Notes: a model not told the origin generated them from the sequence alone. A DNA stretch of 64,000 bases from Rhodanobacter panaciterrae (GCF_014651895.1 NZ_BMXT01000001.1:1798001-1862000); one strand, 5' to 3'. Shown: positions 33,942 through 42,917, counted from the stretch's first letter. Numbers and translations: made by a program.

Positions 33942-34790
33942 TCAGAGCAGCCCTAATGCCACAGCATGATGACGTATGTGATCGTCGATAAAGCTGGTGA
34001 TGAACCAGTAACTGTGGTCGTAACCGGGGTGCCGGCGCAACAGCAAGCTCTGCCCAGCTTCCGCACAGGCCTGGTCGAACAGTTCGGGTTTCAGCTGGGC
34101 TTCGAGGAACTGGTCGGCCTCGCCCTGATCGATCAGGATCGTGCCGGGAATGGTCTGCCGCCGCACCAGCTCGCAGGCGTCGTAGTCGGCCCAGGTTTTC
34201 GGGTCGACGCCGAGATAACGCGGCAAGGCCTTCCTGCCCCACGGCACTTGGCTGGGCGCCACGATCGGCGCGAAGGCCGACACCGAGCGGTAGCGCGTCG
34301 GATGCGTCAAGGCGATGGTCAACGCGCCATGGCCACCCATCGAATGACCACAGATGCCGCTGCGCTCGACGTCCACCGGAAAGTGTGCGGCGATAAGCGC
34401 CGGCAGCTCATCGGCCACGTAGCTGCGCATGCGGAAATGCGCCGACCATGGCGCCACGCTGGCATCGACGTAGAAACCCGCGCCTTCGCCGAACTCCCAG
34501 TCGCCGGTGGCGCCGTCGATGCCGGTGTTGCGCGGGCTGGTATCGGGCATGACCAATACCAGCCCTAGTTCGGCCGCCAGCCGTTGCGCGCCTGCCTTGA
34601 TCGTCGCCGTCTCTTCGGTGCAGGTGAGCCCGGCCAGGAAGTACAGCACCGGACACGGTTGCTGTGCGGCTTGTGGCGGCTGATATACGGCAAAGCGCAT
34701 CGGTCCGGCACAAGCTTCCGATTGATGCCGGTAAAAGCCTTGCACACCGCCGTGCAGGCGTTGTTCGGAGATCGTTTCGAGCATGCCCAT
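33942..34790 (-). CDS. fghA: S-formylglutathione hydrolase
   Basis: 282-aa serine hydrolase that frees formate and glutathione from S-formylglutathione, the second step of glutathione-dependent formaldehyde removal. The catalytic site is GHSMGGHGAL (nucleophile Ser), with AGLTCTEE, DTSPRN and the C-terminal HPGYDHSYWFI carrying the His. GDWEFGEGAGFYVDA is also typical. The ATG at 34790 has GAGGAC about six bases upstream. Its usual partner, class III alcohol dehydrogenase, is not in the window; instead it sits between two DEAD-box helicase genes, which is probably accidental. Confidence 0.94.
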   Translation of the reverse strand: MGMLETISEQRLHGGVQGFYRHQSEACAGPMRFAVYQPPQAAQQPCPVLYFLAGLTCTEETATIKAGAQRLAAELGLVLVMPDTSPRNTGIDGATGDWEFGEGAGFYVDASVAPWSAHFRMRSYVADELPALIAAHFPVDVERSGICGHSMGGHGALTIALTHPTRYRSVSAFAPIVAPSQVPWGRKALPRYLGVDPKTWADYDACELVRRQTIPGTILIDQGEADQFLEAQLKPELFDQACAEAGQSLLLRRHPGYDHSYWFITSFIDDHIRHHAVALGLL

Positions 34791-34937
34791 CGTCGTCCTC
34801 ATCGGCCCCGAAGCATAACCGCGCGCCACCTCAGCATCGCGTTCAGCCAGACCGGCGACGCGCAAGCCCGGAGACTGGTAGAATGCACGACTTGCGCGCC
34901 GCATTCCCGGCGCCGCTCTCTGTTTTGAGGTACCCCC

Positions 34938-36872
34938 ATGTCATCCCCCGTTTCCGACAACGCCCCGGTCCCGTCCGGCTTTGGCGCACTCGCGCTGCAC
35001 CCTGACGTTCTGCGCGTACTCGCCGACGTCGGCTATGAATCGCCTTCGCCGATCCAGGCCGCCACCATTCCGCCGCTGCTTGAAGGCCGCGACGTGCTCG
35101 GCCAGGCGCAGACCGGCACCGGCAAGACCGCCGCGTTCGCGCTGCCAATCCTGTCGAAGATCAGTCCACGCGCCGGCAAGCCGCAGGCACTGGTGCTGGC
35201 GCCCACGCGCGAACTGGCGATCCAGGTCGCCGAGGCGTTCCAGCGCTACGCCGCGCACATCCCCGGCTTCCAGGTATTGCCGATCTACGGCGGCCAGAGC
35301 TACGGCCCGCAGCTGCACTCGCTGAAGCGCGGCGTGCACGTCGTGGTCGGTACGCCCGGCCGCGTGATCGATCACATGGACAAGGGCACGCTGGACCTGT
35401 CCGAGCTGAAGTATCTGGTGCTCGACGAAGCCGACGAAATGCTTCGCATGGGCTTCATCGACGACGTCGAGAAAGTGCTGCAGGCGACACCGCCCGAGCG
35501 CCAGGTCGCGCTGTTCTCGGCGACCATGCCAAGCGTCATCCGCAAGATCGCGCAGCGCCACCTGAAGGATCCGGTCGAAGTCACGATCAAGTCCTCCACC
35601 AGCACCGCGCCGAACATCCGCCAGCGCTACTGGTTCGTCAGCGGCATGCACAAGCTCGATGCGCTGACCCGCATCCTGGAAGCCGAGCCGTTCGACGCGA
35701 TGATCATCTTCGCGCGTACCAAGCAGGCGACCGAGGAACTCGCCGGCAAGCTGCAGGCACGCGGCCTGGCTGCTGCCGCGATCAACGGCGACATCGCTCA
35801 GCCGCAACGCGAACGGGTGATCCAGCAGCTGAAGGACGGCAAGCTCGACATCCTGGTCGCCACTGACGTGGCCGCACGTGGCCTCGACGTGGAGCGCATC
35901 AGCCACGTGTTCAATTACGACATTCCGTACGACACCGAAAGCTACGTGCATCGCATCGGCCGCACTGGTCGCGCCGGTCGTGCCGGTGACGCGATCCTGT
36001 TCGTCAGCCCGCGCGAGCGCGGCATGCTGAACGCGATCGAGCGTGCCACCCGCCAGCCGATCGAGCAGATGCAGCTGCCGTCGGTCGACGTGGTCAACGA
36101 CGTGCGCATCGGCAAGTTCAAGCAGCGCATCAGCGACATGCTGGCGCAGGGCAACCTCGGCCAGTTCCAGCAGCTGATCGAGCAGTACGAGCAGGAGCAC
36201 AACGTGCCGGCGCTCGAGATTGCCGCCGCACTGGCGCGTATCGCGCAGGGTGATCAGCCGCTGCTGCTGGCACCGCCGCCGAAGCGCGAAAAGTACGAAC
36301 CCGCCTCGCGTGAGCGGGTCGAACGCGCGGCACCACGCGAGCGCACAAGCAGCGAACGCCGTCCGCCGAGTGCGCCGCGTGAAACTTCTGCTGCCAGCCA
36401 TCCGCCGCGCGAGTCCAGGCCACATGAATCACGGCCACGCGAACATGCCCCACACCAGCATGGCGCGCACGAGAATGCGCCGCCGCGCGACTTCGGCCAT
36501 CGTCCGGTGCGCGCGCATGCCACCGAAGAAGGCAAGCGCACGTATCGTGTCGAGGTTGGTCACGAGCATGGCGTGAAGCCGGGCAACATCGTCGGCGCGA
36601 TCGCCAACGAGGCCGGTCTGGAAAGCCAGTTCATCGGCCGCCTCAGCATCCGCGACCACTACAGCCTGATCGATCTGCCCGACGGCATGCCGGCAGAAGT
36701 GTTCGAGCACCTCAAGAAAGTGTGGGTGGTGCAGCAGCAGCTGCGCATCCACGAGTGGGACGGCACCGACACTGGCACCAGTGCACCGCCATCGCACAAG
36801 CCAGGCGGCTTCAAGAAGCCCGGCAGCTTCAAGCCGCGGCCCAGCGGCGGCAAGCCACCGCGTCGCAAGTAA
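34938..36872 (+). CDS. deaD: DEAD-box RNA helicase DeaD/CsdA
   Basis: 644 aa. DEAD core with [38 protein letters not shown] and [13 protein letters not shown]; then a dimerisation region, a long charged Arg/Glu/His-rich linker (about 440-530), and a DbpA-type RNA-binding domain (about 535-610) with YRVEVGHEHGVKPGNIVGAI. This order is that of DeaD (CsdA), which aids 50S assembly and cold growth. The window thus has two DEAD-box proteins of different type in close succession. Confidence 0.93.
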   Translation: MSSPVSDNAPVPSGFGALALHPDVLRVLADVGYESPSPIQAATIPPLLEGRDVLGQAQTGTGKTAAFALPILSKISPRAGKPQALVLAPTRELAIQVAEAFQRYAAHIPGFQVLPIYGGQSYGPQLHSLKRGVHVVVGTPGRVIDHMDKGTLDLSELKYLVLDEADEMLRMGFIDDVEKVLQATPPERQVALFSATMPSVIRKIAQRHLKDPVEVTIKSSTSTAPNIRQRYWFVSGMHKLDALTRILEAEPFDAMIIFARTKQATEELAGKLQARGLAAAAINGDIAQPQRERVIQQLKDGKLDILVATDVAARGLDVERISHVFNYDIPYDTESYVHRIGRTGRAGRAGDAILFVSPRERGMLNAIERATRQPIEQMQLPSVDVVNDVRIGKFKQRISDMLAQGNLGQFQQLIEQYEQEHNVPALEIAAALARIAQGDQPLLLAPPPKREKYEPASRERVERAAPRERTSSERRPPSAPRETSAASHPPRESRPHESRPREHAPHQHGAHENAPPRDFGHRPVRAHATEEGKRTYRVEVGHEHGVKPGNIVGAIANEAGLESQFIGRLSIRDHYSLIDLPDGMPAEVFEHLKKVWVVQQQLRIHEWDGTDTGTSAPPSHKPGGFKKPGSFKPRPSGGKPPRRK

Positions 36873-37036
36873 CCGTTTCGGAGCGCGCTGCTCGCCCCTG
36901 GGTCGGCGGCGCGCTGAAGCGCATCAGCTTGTCGTTCGATTGATGCACACAGAAACAGGATGGCGACAGGCTGCTCGATAAGCACCCTCGCGACGACGTA
37001 CCATCGGCCGGATCATCGCCGCTGCGAAACCGCCGC

Positions 37037-38650
37037 ATGTCCAGCCCTTCCGCCGAACAGCGCCAGCTCAACCGTGCCGAACCGTGTCTTGCCGGTCTCG
37101 CACCTGCAGCCGTACGGCAGCTGCAGGTTGCGGCACATGCCATCCGTGATGGTGCCGAAAGTACTGCACGACAGGCGCTGGATACTGTTCTTGCGATGAC
37201 GCCGGAGCATCCGGAAGCGCTGCGGCTGTACGGCATCCTGCACACCCGCGCGCAACGCCATGCCGAAGCGCAGACCATCCTGCAGAGAGCCCTCGCGCAA
37301 TGGCCGGACTACGCGCTGGCCTATTCCGATCTGGGCAATGCACAACAGGCAGCCGGTGAACTGGACGCTGCGTTCGCCAGCTGGCGGCAAGCCTGTGCGC
37401 TGGCGCCGAAGGCCGCGATGCCGTGGTTCAACCTCGGCCGCAACCTGCAGCAACATGGCGATACCGATGCGGCGATCGACGCGCTGCAGCAGGCCCATGC
37501 ACTGGCGCCGGATTTCTTGCCCGCGCTGATCCTGCTTGGCGATGCACTGGTGCATGCAGGCCGTTTCGACGATGCCGATGCGCGCTATCGCGCAGCACTC
37601 ACCTTGCATCCTGCCTGCGGCGACGCCTGGCGTGGGCTGGCGAACATGAAGACGCGACCCTTGTCCGAGACCAATCGCGAGCAGCTGGCAACGGCACTGC
37701 GCCGTACCGACATCAATCCGCCTGACCGTATAGCGATGGGCTTTGCCTTGGGCAAGGTATGCGAGGACCAAGGCCACTACGAGCAGGCGTTTGCCGTACT
37801 GAACGCAGCCAACGCGCAACTGCGCGCGCTGTCTACATGGCAGGCGGGAGCGTTCCATACGCACGTCGACGCGATGCTCGCTGCCTCAGCCAGACTGCCG
37901 ACACCGACGGACGCCACGCTCGGCCATGAGGTGATCTTCATCGTCGGGTTGCCGCGTTCCGGCTCCACCCTGTTCGAGCAGATCCTCGCCGCCCATCCCG
38001 ACGTCGAAGGCGCCAGCGAGCTGCCCGATCTGGAACAGGTACTCAGCGAGGAATCCGCACGCCGCCGCCAGCCATTGCTGCAATGGATCGGTGCCGCCAG
38101 CGCCGACGACTGGCAGCGACTGGGCCGGCGCTACCTGGAACGCACCGCGCGCTGGCGCCGGACCAAGCCGCGCCACACCGACAAGCTGCCGTCGAACTGG
38201 CTGCTCGGCGGCGTGCTCGCCGCGATGTTGCCCGGCGCGCGCATCGTGGACGCCCGCCGCGATGCGCTGGAGGCGGGCTGGTCCTGCTACAAGCAGCAGT
38301 TCTACCGGCTGCCGCATTTCGCCTGCACGCTGACCGACATCGCCGCCTATATCCACGATTACGAGCGCGCGATGGCGTTGTGGCAGGCCGCCGCTCCACA
38401 GCGCATCCGCATCCAGCGTTACGAGGCGCTGCTGGCCGAACCGGAGTGCGAGATCCGCGCGTTGCTGGCGTTCTGCGGGCTGCCGTTCGATCCGGTCTGC
38501 CTCGACTACCACCAGGCAACCCGCAGCGTGCGCACCGCCAGCGCGGCGCAGGTACGGCAGCCGCTGCAACGCGATACCGCGCGCGCGGCCCATTACGGTG
38601 CGCTGCTCGATCCGCTGCGTTTCGGCCTCGGCATCCCCACCATCAAGTGA
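37037..38650 (+). CDS. TPR-containing sulfotransferase
   Basis: 537 aa. Residues about 25-270 are tetratricopeptide repeats (for example LAYSDLGNAQQAAGELDAAF, MPWFNLGRNLQQHGDTDAAI). The C-terminal part (about 285-530) is a sulfotransferase domain with the PAPS 5'-phosphosulfate loop VGLPRSGSTLFEQIL, and the 3'-phosphate region around DARRDALEAGWSCYKQQF. The TPR part probably recruits the acceptor. Such fusions are common in proteobacteria, but their substrates (protein tyrosine, lipid or sugar) are unknown. No signal peptide is seen. There is no sulfation cluster nearby. Confidence 0.85.
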   Translation: MSSPSAEQRQLNRAEPCLAGLAPAAVRQLQVAAHAIRDGAESTARQALDTVLAMTPEHPEALRLYGILHTRAQRHAEAQTILQRALAQWPDYALAYSDLGNAQQAAGELDAAFASWRQACALAPKAAMPWFNLGRNLQQHGDTDAAIDALQQAHALAPDFLPALILLGDALVHAGRFDDADARYRAALTLHPACGDAWRGLANMKTRPLSETNREQLATALRRTDINPPDRIAMGFALGKVCEDQGHYEQAFAVLNAANAQLRALSTWQAGAFHTHVDAMLAASARLPTPTDATLGHEVIFIVGLPRSGSTLFEQILAAHPDVEGASELPDLEQVLSEESARRRQPLLQWIGAASADDWQRLGRRYLERTARWRRTKPRHTDKLPSNWLLGGVLAAMLPGARIVDARRDALEAGWSCYKQQFYRLPHFACTLTDIAAYIHDYERAMALWQAAAPQRIRIQRYEALLAEPECEIRALLAFCGLPFDPVCLDYHQATRSVRTASAAQVRQPLQRDTARAAHYGALLDPLRFGLGIPTIK

Positions 38651-38760
38651 TGCATGGCGATCGTGCGCTGACGGCGACACATCGTTTCCGTCAACGGGCT
38701 CGGCAAATCGTCGATGTGCCCCCACCATGACGGCATGGATTCCCGTGGAGCAAACCTCGA

Positions 38761-39585
38761 ATGACCACCCTGCCCAGCCTGTACATCTCGCACGGTTCGC
38801 CGATGACTGCACTGCAACCGGGCCTGACCGGCGAACGACTGGCCGAACTGGCTGCTGTGCTGCCACGGCCGAAGGCGATCGTGATGGCCAGCGCGCACTG
38901 GCTGTCGCGACGGCCGCAGGTCGGCAGTGCAGCCATGCCCGAAACCATCCACGATTTCGGTGGTTTTCCCGCCGCACTTTACCAGCTGCGCTATCCGGCG
39001 CCAGGCGATCCTGTGCTGGCCGATCGCGTCATGCAGTTGCTGGATCATGCGGGCCTGGCGCCCATCGCCGATCCCAAGCGCGGACTGGATCATGGCGCCT
39101 GGGTGCCATTGCGCTTGCTGTATCCGGACGCCGACATTCCGGTAGTACCGGTCTCGATCCAGCCCGAACTTGGCCCCGCGCATCAGTACGCGCTGGGTCA
39201 GGCGCTGGCGCCGTTGCGCGACGAAGGCGTGCTGGTGATCGGCTCGGGCAGCATCACCCACAATCTGCACGATCTGCGCGCCGGCTACAGCGACGAGCGG
39301 CAGGCGCCGTACGTAAAGCCGTTCATCGACTGGATCGAGCAGAAGCTCGCCGCCGGCGATATCGACGCCTTGCTCGACTATCGCCGCCAGGCACCGTTCG
39401 CCGAACGCGCGCATCCCACCGACGAGCACCTGCTGCCGTTGTTCGTGGCGTTGGGTGCCGCCGGCGCAAAGGCCCATGCGCAACGGATCGACGCGGGCAT
39501 CGACATGGGCCTGCTGGCGATGGATATCTACCGCTTCGACGGCCCGACCGTCGACGACTCGCGCACCCCGCTCACTGCACGATGA
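38761..39585 (+). CDS. DODA-type extradiol dioxygenase family protein (YgiD-like)
   Basis: 274 aa of the class III extradiol dioxygenase (LigB) superfamily. Metal-site histidines appear in LYISHGSPM (His11), ASAHWLS (His46) and SGSITHNLHD. The start is a short hydrophobic TTLPSLYISHG typical of YgiD/DODA proteins. E. coli YgiD acts on DOPA, but a physiological substrate is not established. The 3' end overlaps the convergent cupredoxin gene by 14 bases. Confidence 0.88.
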   Translation: MTTLPSLYISHGSPMTALQPGLTGERLAELAAVLPRPKAIVMASAHWLSRRPQVGSAAMPETIHDFGGFPAALYQLRYPAPGDPVLADRVMQLLDHAGLAPIADPKRGLDHGAWVPLRLLYPDADIPVVPVSIQPELGPAHQYALGQALAPLRDEGVLVIGSGSITHNLHDLRAGYSDERQAPYVKPFIDWIEQKLAAGDIDALLDYRRQAPFAERAHPTDEHLLPLFVALGAAGAKAHAQRIDAGIDMGLLAMDIYRFDGPTVDDSRTPLTAR

Positions 39586-39967
39586 TCGTGCCGACCATCA
39601 TCGGGTGGATCGAGCAGTAATAGGCATAGGTACCCGGTTTGGAAAACGTCACCGCGTAGGAGTCGCTGGTATCCAGTCCCTTCGAGGAAGCGAACTGCGA
39701 ACCGGCGCTGGTGATCACGTGCGGCTCCTCGTCCTGGTTGGTCCACACCACGCGGGTACCCGCCGGCACGGTCAGCGTCGCGGGCGCGAAGGCGAAGTTG
39801 CGTATCTCGATCTGCTGCGTGTGCATCGCCTTCGAGGCCGCTGCACTTGCTGCCATAGCGGCAGGCGATGCCATGCTGACACAGCAAAGCACGCCCAACG
39901 CCAGCAGCACAGTTGGATGCCAACGCAGCGCGTGTGGTCGTGCAAATCCACGGGCAATCGCTTTCAC
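39572..39967 (-). CDS. Exported type-1 copper protein (cupredoxin)
   Basis: 131 aa. The signal peptide ends near SMASPAAMAA. The cupredoxin domain has all four type-1 copper ligands: His83 (EEPHVI), Cys118, His121 and Met124 (CSIHPMM). It resembles plastocyanin/amicyanin-like electron carriers found in envelope stress operons. Its start overlaps the metallophosphoesterase stop by four bases, so the two are coupled. Expression is probably driven by the ECF promoter at 40994-41022. Confidence 0.88.
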   Translation of the reverse strand: MKAIARGFARPHALRWHPTVLLALGVLCCVSMASPAAMAASAAASKAMHTQQIEIRNFAFAPATLTVPAGTRVVWTNQDEEPHVITSAGSQFASSKGLDTSDSYAVTFSKPGTYAYYCSIHPMMVGTIIVQ

Positions 39968-40908
39968 GACAGCACCTCCTCGGTCACGGCGAGGGCTTGC
40001 CTGCCCTGCACGTGGCGTACATCGCGAATGCCGAGATAGCGATGCAGCGCGCCCGGCGCCACCTCCTTCATCGGTCCGGGCCCAGGCCCGACGCCGGGCG
40101 CAGGTTGCGGATAGGCCGTCGAGCGCGCCGTGTAGAACGTGATGTTGCCTTCCACCTTCTGCTGGATCTGGTGGATATGGCCATTGAGTACGCTGACCGA
40201 GCCGAACCGTCGCAGAAGGGACATCGCCTCGGCACTATCGTCCGTGCCCCAGCCCCACGGCGGGTACAGCGGCCATAGCGGCATGTGGGCGAACACCACC
40301 AGCGGCGTTTCGGCGGATAGCCCGGCGAGATCCTTTTTCAGCCAGGCCAGCTGCTCCATGCCCAGCGAACCCAGCCCACCGGCCTTGAGGTCGAGCACGT
40401 TGATCAAACCGACGAAGTGCACGCCGCGATGGTCGAAGCTGTACCAGCCGCCCGTCTGCTGGCGTTCGCCGAAGCGGCGAAAGAATTCGGCACCGTTGTC
40501 GCCGATCACGTCGTGCTCGCCCGGCACGTAGAACACCTTGCGCGCGTGCGACTCCTGCATCACGCCGGTCAGCGTGTCGAACTCCTCGGGCTTCGACAGA
40601 TGCGTGAGATCGCCGGTATGCAACAGAAAATCCGGACGCGCGGCCTGCGCATTGACCAGCGCCACCGAAGCACGCAGCGTGCCCACCACGTCCATGTTCG
40701 GCGCCTTGTGGAAGCCGATATGGGAATCGCTGATCTGCGCAAAGCTGAAGCTGGCATCCGCCATGGATGCCGTCGCCGCGCCATCACCCAACGGCTGGGC
40801 GCGCAGCACGCCGCCCTTCATCAGCCAGAGCGTGCCGGCCCCGGCCCAGGCCATACATTTGAGGAACTGGCGGCGGCCGCCAGCTTCGTTGTCGTGATTG
40901 TCTTGCAT
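39964..40908 (-). CDS. Tat-exported metallophosphoesterase
   Basis: 314 aa. A twin-arginine signal (GRRQFLKCMAW) is followed by a Ser/Ala spacer and a calcineurin-like phosphoesterase domain. Motifs: DSHIGFH (61-67), HTGDLTH, PGEHDVIG (normally GNHD) and NGHIHQ. The N-to-E change in the third motif is unusual; in this fold that residue contacts a metal. Being Tat-exported it folds with its metals in the cytoplasm before export. The coupled cupredoxin downstream and divergent sigma factor suggest a periplasmic stress role. The substrate is unknown. Confidence 0.85.
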   Translation of the reverse strand: MQDNHDNEAGGRRQFLKCMAWAGAGTLWLMKGGVLRAQPLGDGAATASMADASFSFAQISDSHIGFHKAPNMDVVGTLRASVALVNAQAARPDFLLHTGDLTHLSKPEEFDTLTGVMQESHARKVFYVPGEHDVIGDNGAEFFRRFGERQQTGGWYSFDHRGVHFVGLINVLDLKAGGLGSLGMEQLAWLKKDLAGLSAETPLVVFAHMPLWPLYPPWGWGTDDSAEAMSLLRRFGSVSVLNGHIHQIQQKVEGNITFYTARSTAYPQPAPGVGPGPGPMKEVAPGALHRYLGIRDVRHVQGRQALAVTEEVLS

Positions 40909-40993
40909 GATGAACACTCCGCAGGGGTGAATGGTCGAACGGCCACGGCCGGGAATCGGGTGGCCGTAGATGCCTGGGCTTCCCTCTCCCTGC

Positions 40994-41022
40994 ATTACCG
41001 ATCGCCTGGCTCGCCTATTCCC
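40994..41022 (-). promoter_or_regulatory. ECF-type promoter of the metallophosphoesterase-cupredoxin operon
   Basis: On the minus strand GGGAATA (41022-41016) is followed, after exactly 16 bases, by GGTAAT (40999-40994). The spacing and both boxes are identical to the plus-strand copy at 41036-41064, and an inner CGAGCCAG word is shared. The resulting leader is about 80 bases. Confidence 0.75.
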
Positions 41023-41035
41023 GCTTTTGCGCGGC

Positions 41036-41064
41036 GGGAATAAAGTCGAGCCAGCCGAGGTAAT
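41036..41064 (+). promoter_or_regulatory. ECF-type autoregulatory promoter of the sigma/anti-sigma operon
   Basis: GGGAATA (41036-41042), 16 bases, GGTAAT (41059-41064), mirrored by the minus-strand copy. The two GGGAATA boxes form the arms of a 9-bp palindrome (GCGGGAATA). The sigma gene start codon lies only seven bases after the -10 box, so the message would be nearly leaderless, or the true start is further down. Confidence 0.75.
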
Positions 41065-41071
41065 CCCTTTC

Positions 41072-41641
41072 ATGCCCGTCGATTTGCACGTCATCCCGCC
41101 AAGCCCGGACAGCGTCCGCAGCGCGCGCTTCGAGGCGCTCGTGCTGCCGTGCCTCGACGCGGCCTACAACCTCGCGCGCTGGCTCGCGCGCAACGATGCG
41201 GATGCGCAGGATGTGGTGCAGGAAGCGATGCTGCGGGCGCTGCGCTATTTCGACAGCTTCCACGGCAACGACGCCCGCGTCTGGCTGCTCGCCATCGTGC
41301 GCAACACCTACTACACGCTGTGCATGAAAACCCCGCCCGACAACCTGCGCGAGTCGCTGGACGAGGACGCCCATCCGCTGATCGATCAGGGCCCTTCACC
41401 GGAAGCCCTGACCCTGCTGGCGGTGGACGTCGGCACGCTGCAGCTCGCACTGGAACGCCTGCCACCTCCGCTGCGCGAAGTGCTCGTGCTGCGCGAGCTG
41501 GAAGAGTGTTCCTACAAGGAAATCGCCGCGATCACCGAACAGAAAATCGGCACCGTCATGTCCCGGCTCGCCCGTGCGCGGGAACGCCTGAAGACCGAGC
41601 TGACCTGCCGCCCCAAGGAGGTACGTCGTCATGACCTGTGA
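41072..41641 (+). CDS. ECF RNA polymerase sigma factor
   Basis: 189 aa with sigma region 2 (LDAAYNLARWLARNDADAQDVVQEAMLRALRYFDSF) and region 4 (LQLALERLPPPLREVLVLRELEECSYKEIAAI, then GTVMSRLARARERLK). It would bind the two divergent GGGAATA promoters. The anti-sigma gene overlaps its end by 11 bases, ensuring equal synthesis. The signal is unknown. The ATG at 41072 matches region 2 homology; an in-frame codon at 40970 would put the N-terminus across the promoter and is unlikely. Confidence 0.92.
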   Translation: MPVDLHVIPPSPDSVRSARFEALVLPCLDAAYNLARWLARNDADAQDVVQEAMLRALRYFDSFHGNDARVWLLAIVRNTYYTLCMKTPPDNLRESLDEDAHPLIDQGPSPEALTLLAVDVGTLQLALERLPPPLREVLVLRELEECSYKEIAAITEQKIGTVMSRLARARERLKTELTCRPKEVRRHDL

Positions 41642-42425
41642 TGACACCAGGCTGCTGATGCACGCCTATCTCGATGACGAGCTGGACGCTGCGCAAAGCG
41701 CGGTCATGGCCCGGCACCTGCAGGAGTGCACCTCTTGCACAGCCAACTACGGCGTATACAGCCGACTGCGCAAGGCGCTGGCGCAACCCGGGCTGTACCA
41801 TCGCGCGCCGGACGCGTTGCGCGAACGCTGGAGCCCCGCGCCATCCGCGGCGCAGGCCACCCTGCCCGCTTCTTCCCAGCCCCGTCGCGCACCGCTCGCC
41901 TACGCGATGGCCGCCGGTTTCGCCGGTGCGTTGCTGCTCACCAGTCCGGCATGGATCACCGCCTTGCAGCAGCGCGGCGCGGACAGCAATCCGGTCGTGG
42001 CCGAGGCCATCTCCAGCCACATCCGCTCGCTGCAGGCACAACACCTGATGGACGTGGTGTCGACCGACCAGCACACGGTGAAACCATGGTTCGAGGGCAA
42101 GCTCGATTTCTCGCCGCGTGTGAAGGATTTAGTCAGCGAAGGGTTCCCGCTGATCGGTGGCCGTCTCGATGCGATCGACGGGCGCAGTGTTGCCGCCCTG
42201 ATCTACAAGCGGCACCTGCATGTAATCAACCTCTACCAGTGGCCAGCGGATTCGGCGGCGACGGCGCAAGCGGAAGTGCAGCGTCACGGTTACACCGTCA
42301 TCCGCTGGACCGCCGAAGGCATGCGCTATGTCGCCATCTCCGACGTCAGCGCGGGCGATCTGAAACAGTTCGTGCTCGCCTTCCAGAACGATGCTGGAAC
42401 ACCAGCCGTGAACCCGTCGCGATAA
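41631..42425 (+). CDS. Zinc-finger anti-sigma factor with periplasmic domain
   Basis: 264 aa. The N-terminal ZAS domain has His29-xxx-Cys33-xx-Cys36 (RHLQECTSC). A single membrane helix (about 90-112) separates it from a 150-residue periplasmic domain with KPWFEGKLDFSPRVKDL and HVINLYQWP, a pattern shared by COG5662-type anti-sigma proteins. It holds the overlapping-gene sigma factor at the membrane until a signal acts on the outer part. The start overlaps the sigma gene. Confidence 0.92.
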   Translation: MTCDDTRLLMHAYLDDELDAAQSAVMARHLQECTSCTANYGVYSRLRKALAQPGLYHRAPDALRERWSPAPSAAQATLPASSQPRRAPLAYAMAAGFAGALLLTSPAWITALQQRGADSNPVVAEAISSHIRSLQAQHLMDVVSTDQHTVKPWFEGKLDFSPRVKDLVSEGFPLIGGRLDAIDGRSVAALIYKRHLHVINLYQWPADSAATAQAEVQRHGYTVIRWTAEGMRYVAISDVSAGDLKQFVLAFQNDAGTPAVNPSR

Positions 42426-42428
42426 CGC

Positions 42429-42815
42429 TCAGGCGCTTTGCGGTATCGGTGGTTCGCTGGCATCGAACGGATCGAGCCAGTCCTCGGGCGTCAGCACTGG
42501 TAATCCATGCGCGAGTCGGGCCTTGTCGCATTGCGGACTGATCGCACCGAACTCCCACGACGGCTGCACCTCGCGGCATACCGACGGCCGCTGCGCGTAG
42601 ATGCCGCAATGCGCCGCTACACCCACCGTGCCCTGCAACGCCACGCAACGCGGCTGCGCGGCGTTGGTGCCGCGCATCGCCAGTCGGTGTGGATCGAGCT
42701 TCTCGGTGAGTTCCGGCGGCACACCTCCGCCGAGGAAGGCTTCCGCCTCTGACCAGTGAAACGCCACGCGAAAGTGCGCACAACAAGCACCACAGCGCAG
42801 ACAGGGATGTTGCAT
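42429..42815 (-). CDS. YkgJ-family cysteine-cluster protein
   Basis: 128 aa with about eight conserved cysteines: CLRCGACC at the start, then PRCVAL, AHCGIY, PSVCREV and SPQCDKA. This is the YkgJ/zinc- or iron-chelating cluster family, with no assigned function. Its stop is four bases beyond the convergent anti-sigma gene's stop, so the two transcripts meet. Confidence 0.88.
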   Translation of the reverse strand: MQHPCLRCGACCAHFRVAFHWSEAEAFLGGGVPPELTEKLDPHRLAMRGTNAAQPRCVALQGTVGVAAHCGIYAQRPSVCREVQPSWEFGAISPQCDKARLAHGLPVLTPEDWLDPFDASEPPIPQSA

Positions 42816-42865
42816 GGGATCGACCAGGGCGCACCCCGAGGCGCGCAGCCTGCAGATTCTAGAAC

Positions 42866-42897
42866 GTGAAAGGCCTGCCGTGCGGCAGGCCTTTCAC
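42866..42897. terminator. Hairpin between ypfJ and ykgJ-like gene
   Basis: A 14-bp perfect stem GTGAAAGGCCTGCC with GGCAGGCCTTTCAC and a GTGC loop. It follows the ypfJ-like stop by 20 bases on the minus strand. There is no long T tract. Confidence 0.7.
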
Positions 42898-42917
42898 GGC
42901 ATCACGCAAACCCGCGC

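Noticed and set aside
38651-38760. Gap before the DODA-type gene searched for an RNA gene or promoter
   Set aside because: No hairpin, tRNA fold or clear -35/-10 pair was found.
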